A DNA stretch of 64,000 nucleotides from Nymphaea colorata (lineage: Eukaryota > Streptophyta > Magnoliopsida > Nymphaeales > Nymphaeaceae): positions 102,001-166,000 of the forward strand of contig NC_037468.1 of the NCBI RefSeq assembly GCF_008831285.2. The letters are read 5' to 3'. Position 1 is the first letter of the stretch. The number at the start of each line of letters is the position of its first letter. Position numbers and translations under genes: made by a program. Below are positions 56,935-64,000 of the stretch, piece by piece. Below the pieces are notes generated by a model. The model was not told where the DNA came from. It ran no database searches and saw only the letters and a program-made list of their open reading frames with translations.

Positions 56935-57500
56935 CGGGAGTGAGGTACAACAAGGCCATTTCCGTCCACCGCCCTTCTCACGGAGCCGTACGTGGACGTT
57001 ACCGCTCATACAGCTCCCAGCCAGCAAGCTGTTAGCCTTCCTCTACAAGGAATGGAAGTGTGGATGAATCGACAATAGAGGAATTCGATTTTTCAGCAAT
57101 AACATGAGAAGAGCATCCCTTTCAAAAAAACCTCAGGATCCCCCCACCTATCCTGCCACTTCAGCACCTTGTGCTCTTTGAGAAGTACGAGCCCTCTCAA
57201 CGAATTGGATGGAGACTCCGAAAACAATGCCGTAGGCCGGATCAGGACGAGTATGTCCAGGATTCCCTGATTCATTCTCGTCCTGGAGCTTCTGCTCTCC
57301 TCTGGGGAGGGGTTTTAGAGAGAGAGGTGAGTAAAGTCAAGGGTAGCCCCCCGGTGGACCGATTCCTCGAAGTCGGAGGCATCTGATGACCCAAGGAGCT
57401 GCTCTCGATGTGAGATCGGCAGCTTTATCAAAGAAAGAAGAAGAGGATAAGCTTTCAAAAAGAAGACCGGACACAGAAGAAACAAGAAGAGAGGGCCTTT
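56935..57500 (-). other. 3-prime half of nad1 trans-spliced intron 3
   Basis: Domain V is the 34-nt hairpin at 56983-57016, with AGC near its base and the distal CGTACGGCTC strand; domain VI sits between it and the exon. Upstream sequence to an uncertain limit (about 57500 or beyond) should hold the rest of the half-intron. No further nad1 exon is found upstream, consistent with trans-splicing. Confidence 0.7.
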
Positions 57501-58029
57501 CAGGAAGGGGAGTACTGAGCAGCTTGAGACACTTCAGTAGCATAAGGAAGATCAGTCCTATGTTCGTTTTCGCCCTGCCCCGAGACGGAAAAAGATCTCT
57601 CTCAACCTTTGCTTTGAGAATTGGTTTGTGTTTTCTCTAGGCAAGCCGCTACATGTTCTCCCCTTGCCCTTGAACGATAGAAGAACTACTTCTCTTCTAT
57701 TAGATAGCGGTCGATCGGTTCGCATCTATGGTCAATCAATAGGTCCGCGGATCGATTCTTCTATACGAAAAGCCATCTCATCTCGTAGCACCACCACGAC
57801 ACCGATTCTCGTTCTTATTCCGAGCCCCCCATGCCGTGACTTCTACTTCTAGTAGTGGAATGAGTGGAAAGATCTTTCTTTATATAAGTCCCTGTCCGAT
57901 CCAACCAATTCGTATCGTATAAATCGAACGAGACTCTTTCGGGTATTCAACATCCGTCTCTCTCTGTCAATCCAAGAAAGGTATAGATAAGGAGGGCGCC
58001 TAGATGTTCGCTGAACAGCAAGCAAGTGA
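57501..58029. other. Spacer, nothing recognised
   Basis: May contain the promoter and leader of the nad1 exon 4 transcript on the minus strand. A 74-codon plus frame (57628-57852) has no family match. Confidence 0.35.
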
Positions 58030-58627
58030 TCAATCGCAAAGCGAAGCAACGTCATGTCACGTCACGAGCAAAGCCCTACGCTTTGCGAGTGCGTGCTTTG
58101 TGCAATTGAAAGGTCAAGGTCAGTGCACAACTATAGGCAGAGCCAAAGCGAAGCGAGTGTGCTTATGATTTGTGGAAACACTAATGGCATACAATTGCCA
58201 TTGGGAGCACTAATGGCATTGTTTTGGTATGGTGAGTACTGATGACATACAAATGAGTCTTGACCGGAAAGTCCTGACCTGTTTGGTATGGACATACAAA
58301 TGAGTCTTGTATGGTAAGGTGAGTCCTGACCTGTTTGGTATGGTGAGTACTGATGACATACAAATGAGTCTTGACCTTTCCAGACAGTCCTCACCTTTTA
58401 AGGAAAATCAGTCCTGATCTTTAAAGACAGTATTGACCTTTTTGGTAAGGTTAGTACTTATTTAAAGACAGTCTTAACCTTTTTGATAAGGTGAGTACTC
58501 ATTGTTGATGGAAAATGGCATTTGTTTGTCAAGTGAGTACTAATGGCATTTTGTTGTCAAGTGAGTACTAATGGCATCTCATTTTTGGTCAAGTGAGTAC
58601 TAATGGCATTTGTTTGTCAAGTGAGTA

Positions 58628-58840
58628 CTAATGGCATACAATTGTCATGAGTCCTGACCTTTCAAAAGGGTCCTGTCCTTTTAAGAAGAAGAAGTTCTGA
58701 TCTTTCAAGACAGTCTTGATCTTTTTGGTCAGGTTAGTCCTGACTTTGAAAGACAGTCTTGACCTTTTTGATAAGGTGAGTTCTGACTTTTCCTCAATCA
58801 TTCTCATTAGTCCTGACCTTTCAGAGTCCTGACCTTTCAA
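58628..58840 (-). repeat. 213-bp open module, copy 6
   Basis: Middle part reads TLSKRSRLSFKV; flanked left by a TCTCATTTTTGG-containing R2 variant instead of the usual TTTGTTTG unit. Confidence 0.8.
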
Positions 58841-58953
58841 AAGGGTCCTGTCCTTCCATAATCATTCCTCAATCATTCTCATTAGTCCTGACCTTTCAAT
58901 AAAGTCCTGACCTTTTCCTTTCCATGAGCTAATGTCATTCAAAGTTGCGAGTG

Positions 58954-59161
58954 CTGATTCAGACTCACTCTGATAGACTATCAGACAAGAAGGGAACTCA
59001 TATTGATGGACAATTGTCATTGATCTTCATTCTTTTCACTAATGGCATACAATTTGTTGTATGGAAAATGGCATACAATTGCCATTGGGAGCACTAATGG
59101 CATTGTTTTGGTATGGTGAGTACTCATGTTGGTATAGTGAGTACTAATGGCATTTGTTTGT
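58954..59161 (+). repeat. 208-bp direct repeat, second copy
   Basis: Identical by eye to 54599-54806, starting CTGATTCAGACTCACTCTGA. The two copies bracket 4.36 kb that includes nad1 exon 4. Confidence 0.88.
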
Positions 59162-60768
59162 ACAGTGAGTACTAATGGCATTTGTTTGTACAGTGAGTAC
59201 TAATGGCATACAATTGCAATGAGTCTTCATCTTTCAAGAAGAATCAGTCCTGACCTTTCAAGACAGTCTTAACCTTTCCATTTTTGGTCAGGTGAGTACT
59301 AATGGCATACAATTGCAATTGGTCCTGTCCTTCCATCAAAAGTCCTGACCTTTCAAGACAGTCTTGACCTTTTTGGTCAGGTTAGTCCTGACTGTGAAAG
59401 ACAGTCTTGACCTTTTTGATAAGGTCAGTCCTGACTGTGAAAGACAGTCTTGACCAGAAGAATCAGTCCTGATCAGATAGTCTTGATCTTTTTGGTCAGG
59501 TTAGTCCTGACTTTGAAAGACAGTCTTGACCTTTTTGATAAGGTGAGTACTGATGACATACAAATGAGTCTTGATGGTCATTCCTCAATCATTCTCATTA
59601 GTCCTGACCTTTCAGAGTCTTGACCTTTCAAGAAGAATCAGTCCTGACCTTTCAAGACAGTCTTGACCTTTCCATTTTTGGTCAGGTGAGTACTAATGGC
59701 ATACAATTGCAATTGGTCCTGTCCTTCCATCAAAAGTCCTGACCTTTCAAGACAGTCTTGACCTTTTTGGTCAGGTTAGTCCTGACTTTGAAAGACAGTC
59801 TTGACCTTTTTGATAAGGTCAGTCCTGACTGTGAAAGACAGTCTTGACCTTTTTGATAAGGTGAGTACTAATGGCATACAATTGCAATTGGTCCTGTCCT
59901 TCCATAATCAGTCCTGACCTTTCAAGAAGAATGAGTCCTGACCTTTCAAGACAGTCTTGACCTTTCCATTTTTGGTCAGGTGAGTACTAATGGCATACAA
60001 TTGCAATTGGTCCTGTCCTTCCATCAAAAGTCCTGACCTTTCAAGACAGTCTTGATCTTTTTGGTAAGGTCAGTCCTGACTGTGAAAGACAGTCTTGACC
60101 AGAAGAATCAGTCCTGATCAGATAGTCTTGATCTTTTTGGTAAGGTTAGTCCTGACTTTGAAAGACAGTCTTGACCTTTTTGATAAGGTGAGTACTGATG
60201 ACATACAAATGAGTCTTGTATGGTCAGGTGAGTACTAATGGCATACAATTGCAATTGGTCCTGTCCTTCCATAATCAGTCCTGACCTTTCAAGACAGTCT
60301 TGACCTTTCAAGAAGAATCAGTCCTGACCTTTCAAGACAGTCTTGACCTTTTTGGTCAGGTTAGTCCTGACTTTGAAAGACAGTCTTGACCTTTTTGATA
60401 AGGTCAGTCCTGACTTTGAAATACAGTATTGACCAGAAGAATCAGTCCTGATCAGATAGTCTTGATCTTTTTGGTAAGGTTAGTCCTGACTTTGAAAGAC
60501 AGTCTTGACCTTTTTGATAAGGTGAGTACTGATGACATACAAATGAGTCTTGATGGTCATTCCTCAATCATTCTCATTAGTCCTGACCTTTCAGAGTCTT
60601 GACCTTTCAATCAAGTCCTCACCTTTCTTGGTATGGTGAGTACTCATTGTTGATGGAAAATGGCATTTGTTTGTCAAGTGAGTACTAATGGCATTTTGTT
60701 GTCAAGTGAGTACTAATGGCATTTTGTTGTCAAGTGAGTACTAATGGCATTTGTTTGTCAAGTGAGTA

Positions 60769-60981
60769 CTAATGGCATACAATTGTCATGAGTCCTGACC
60801 TTTCAAAAGGGTCCTGTCCTTTTAAGAAGAAGAAGTTCTGATCTTTCAAGACAGTCTTGATCTTTTTGGTAAGGTTAGTCCTGACTGTGAAAGACAGTCT
60901 TGACCTTTTTGAGAAGGTGAGTTCTGACTTTTCCTCAATCATTCTCATTAGTCCTGACCTTTCAGAGTCCTGACCTTTCAA
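60769..60981 (-). repeat. 213-bp open module, copy 7
   Basis: TFSKRSRLSFTV form. With copy 8 it forms an inverted pair: 60631-61037 against 61494-61901. Confidence 0.8.
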
Positions 60982-61080
60982 AAGGGTCCTGTCCTTCCAT
61001 AATCATTCCTCAATCATTCTCATTAGTCCTGACCTTTCCATTTGTGTGAACACTAATGGCATACAATTGCAACCTTTCCT

Positions 61081-62950
61081 TTCCATATTGGAAGCAAGAA
61101 TGGCATACAATTTGTTGTATAGTCAGTACTTTTCAGGATTTGTCTGACCTGAATCAGTGACCTTCCGGTCAGGACTGTCTTGAAAGGTCAAGACTCATTT
61201 GTATGTCATCAGTACTCACCATACCAAACAGGTCAGGACTCATTATGGAAAAGTCAGGAAGGTGAAGACTCTTTTGAAAGGTAAGGACTCATTCTTCTTG
61301 AAAGGTCAGGACTCTTTTGAAAGGTCAGGACTCATTGCAATTGTATGCCATTAGTACTCACTTGACAACAAATTGTATGTCTCTCACTTGACAACAAAAT
61401 GCCATTAGTACTCACTTGACAAACAAATGCCATTAGTACTCACTGTACAAACAAATGTCATTAGTACTCACCATACCAAAACAGGTCAGGACTCTCTGGA
61501 AAGGTCAGGACTAATGAGAATGATTGAGGAATGATTATGGAAGGACAGGACCCTTTTGAAAGGTCAGGACTCTGAAAGGTCAGGACTAATGAGAATGATT
61601 GAGGAAAAGTCAGAACTCACCTTCTCAAAAAGGTCAAGACTGTCTTTCACAGTCAGGACTAACCTTACCAAAAAGATCAAGACTGTCTTGAAAGATCAGA
61701 ACTTCTTCTTCTTAAAAGGACAGGACCCTTTTGAAAGGTCAGGACTCATGACAATTGTATGCCATTAGTACTCACTTGACAAACAAATGCCATTAGTACT
61801 CACTTGACAACAAAATGCCATTAGTACTCACTTGACAACAAAATGCCATTAGTACTCACTTGACAAACAAATGCCATTTTCCATCAACAATGAGTACTCA
61901 CCATACCAAAACAGGTGAGGACTTGATTGAAAGGTCAGGACTCTTTTGAAAGGTCAGGACTCTTTTGAAAGGTCAGGACTCATTGCAATTGTATGCCATT
62001 AGTACTCACTTGACAACAAATTGTATGTCTCTCACTTGACAAACAAATGCCATTAGTACTTTCCATATGCCATTAGTACTCACTGTACAAACAAAATGCC
62101 ATTAGTACTCACTGTACAAACAAATGTCATTAGTGTTGACCATACAACAAATTGTATGCCTTCCATAATTGCACAATTATGGAAGGACTCTCTGGAAAGG
62201 TCAGGAAGGTCAAGACTCATTTGTATGTCATCAGTACTCACCATACCAAACAGGTGAGGACTCTTTTGAAAGGTCAGGACTCTGAAAGGTCAGGACTAAT
62301 GAGAATGATTGAGGAAAAGTCAGATTCCATACAGGACTCTTTTGAAAGGTCAGGACTCATTGCAATTGTATGCCATTAGTACTCACTTGACAACAAATTG
62401 TATGTCTCTCACTTGACAACAAAATGCCATTAGTACTCACTTGACAAACAAATGTCATTAGTACTCACTGTACAAACAAATGTCATTAGTACTCACCATA
62501 CCAAAATAGGTCAGGACTTGATTGAAAGGTCAAGACTCTGAAAGGTCAGGACTAATGAGAATGATTGAGGAAAAGTCAGAACTCACCTGACCATAAAAGA
62601 CTCATTTGTATGTCATCAGTACTCACCATACCAAAAAGATGAAGACTGTTTTGAAAGGTCAAGACTCATTTGTATGTCATCAGTACTCACCATACCAAAC
62701 AGGTCAGGACTTTCCGGTCAAGACTCATTTGTATGTCATCAGTACTCACCATACCAAAAAGATGAAGACTCATTGCAATTGTATGCCATTAGTACTCACT
62801 GTACAAACAAATGCCATTAGTACTCACTGTACAAACAAATGCCATTAGTGCTCACCATACCAACATGAGTACTCACTATACCAAACAGATGCCATTTTCC
62901 ATACCAAGAAAGATGCCATTAGTGCTGACCATACCAAAATCAATGAAATT
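61081..62950 (-). repeat. Repeat array I, minus-oriented arm
   Basis: Orientation switch near 61085. Contains several TTGTATGTCATCAGTACTC units in succession (62219, 62606, 62663, 62726), a form of R2 less common elsewhere. Confidence 0.93.
61556..61768 (+). repeat. 213-bp open module, copy 8
   Basis: The same translated sequence as copy 7 throughout, though on the opposite strand, as expected of the two halves of a recent inverted duplication. Confidence 0.8.
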
Positions 62951-63825
62951 TTGGTTGATGGATAATGGCATCTCCTTTTTTTTATGGTCAGCACTAATGG
63001 CATACAATTCCAATTGGGTATGGTGAGCACTAATGGCATTTGTTTGGTATGGTGAGTACTAATGACATTTGTTTGTACAGTGAGTACTAATGGCATCTCA
63101 TTTTTGGTCAAGTGAGTACTAATGGCATACAATTGCAATGAGTCCTGACCTTTCAAGACAGTCCTGACCTTTCAAGAAGAATGAGTCCTGACCTTTCAAG
63201 ACAGTCTTGACCTTTTTGGTAAGGTGAGTACTGATGACATACAAATGAGTCTTGACCTTTCCAGAAAAATCAGTCCTGACCTTTCAAGACAGTCTTGACC
63301 TTTTTGGTAAGGTCAGTCCTGACTGTGAAATACAGTATTGACCAGAAGAATCAGTCCTGATCTTTCAAGATAGTCTTGATCTTTCAAAAAAGGTGAGTAC
63401 TCATTGTTGATGGAAAATGGCATTTGTTTGTCAAGTGAGTACTAATGGCATTTTGTTGTCAAGTGAGTACTAATGGCATTTTGTTGTCAAGTGAGTACTA
63501 ATGGCATTTGTTTGTCAAGTGAGTACTAATGGCATACAATTGTCATGAGTCCTGACCTTTCAAAAGGGTCCTGTCCTTTTAAGAAGAAGAAGTTCTGATC
63601 TTTCAAGACAGTCTTGATCTTTTTGGTAAGGTTAGTCCTGACTTTGAAAGACAGTCTTGACCTTTTTGAGAAGGTGAGTTCTGACTTTTCCTCAATCATT
63701 CTCATTAGTCCTGACCTTTCAGAGTCCTGACCTTTCAAAAGGGTCCTGTCCTTCCATAATCATTCCTCAATCATTCTCATTAGTCCTGACCTTTCCATCA
63801 TTTCCTTTCCATCAATCCGTCAAAC
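62951..63825 (+). repeat. Repeat array I, final plus-oriented arm
   Basis: Second strand switch, near 62960. R2 and R1 lead into another complete 410-bp module at 63390-63800. Confidence 0.92.
63526..63738 (-). repeat. 213-bp open module, copy 9
   Basis: TFSKRSRLSFKV form, a mixture of the variants in copies 5 and 7. Confidence 0.8.
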
Positions 63826-63839
63826 CTTGATCCCTTCTT

Positions 63840-63890
63840 TCAGCATTCAAAGTTGCGAGTGCTTTGTGGGCTTTGCTAATAACGTGACGT
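63840..63890. repeat. R3 border, right end of array I
   Basis: AAAGTTGCGAGTGCTTTGTG followed by GGGCTTTGC and AACGTGACGTTAGG. Unique sequence resumes to the window end (63891-64000), where nothing is recognised. Confidence 0.8.
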
Positions 63891-64000
63891 TAGGCCTTTC
63901 AGATTGGCTGCCTCGCCCCCTCTTCCCAATAGGAATGGAAATCGACCCTTGCCCTGCCCCCCTTACTCGTCCTTTTCAAGCTGTACCAGTGCTATGTTCC

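Larger units (their letters stand above)
58030..61080 (+). repeat. Repeat array I, first plus-oriented arm
   Basis: R3 border at 58035-58165 (CACGTCACGAGCAAAGCCC, CACTCGCTTCGC reversed), then R1/R2. Another R3-like break at 58925-58990 introduces the 208-bp repeat shared with 54599-54806. The part 59065-59440 matches array A (4760-5160). Ends with a tail (AAGCAAGAATGGCATACAA) seen inverted in array D. Confidence 0.93.

Overview
The window is flowering-plant mitochondrial DNA. The evidence is a colinear rpl5-rps14-cob cluster, an rps10 gene with its group II intron, atp6, the 59-bp fourth exon of nad1 between two group II intron halves, and two plastid-type tRNA genes (trnM-CAU, trnN-GUU). Many codons specify Pro, Ser or Arg where the families have Leu, Phe or Trp/Cys, the usual mark of C-to-U RNA editing. 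The strong editing demand, retained rpl5/rps14/rps10 and extreme repeat load would suit an early-diverging angiosperm such as a water lily, but that placement is only a guess.

Layout. rps10 (minus strand; exon 2 at 109-191, exon 1 at 1619-1868) opens the window. A decayed Ty3/gypsy relic follows (about 3300-4575), then repeat array A (4640-9100), a nuclear-type plant-mobile-domain relic with a coiled-coil reading frame (9900-11640), and rpl5-rps14-cob on the plus strand (12059-14922). From 15.4 to 31.9 kb, repeat composites B, C, D and E alternate with featureless spacer. trnM is at 30469-30541 and trnN at 33024-33095, both minus. A LINE reverse-transcriptase relic lies at 35186-35607. A large inverted repeat occupies 40732-46494. 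A broken mitovirus-like RNA polymerase relic (49550-51170, minus) carries two copies of a 54-bp atp6 fragment. atp6 (53596-54495, minus) and nad1 exon 4 (56876-56934, minus) precede the last repeat block (58030-63890).

Roughly 27 kb, about 40 percent of the window, is one repeat system with three ingredients. R1 is a run of short near-perfect palindromes alternating AGTCCTGA and AGTCTTGA. R2 is a 28-bp tandem unit beginning GTGAGTACTAATGGCAT. R3 is a hairpin or MITE-like border with inverted ends AAAGCACTCGCAA / TTGCGAGTGCTTT. Every sizeable R1/R2 array has R3 on both sides, several arrays switch strand in the middle to form kilobase inverted repeats, and a roughly 410-bp module recurs nine times. 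This composite repeat is the best candidate for an undescribed system. I see no protein that would move it, so spread by recombination or replication is as likely as transposition.

Functionally, the genes encode parts of respiratory complex I (nad1), complex III (cob), ATP synthase (atp6) and the mitochondrial ribosome (rps10, rpl5, rps14), plus two tRNAs. Long stretches between them contain nothing I can recognise.
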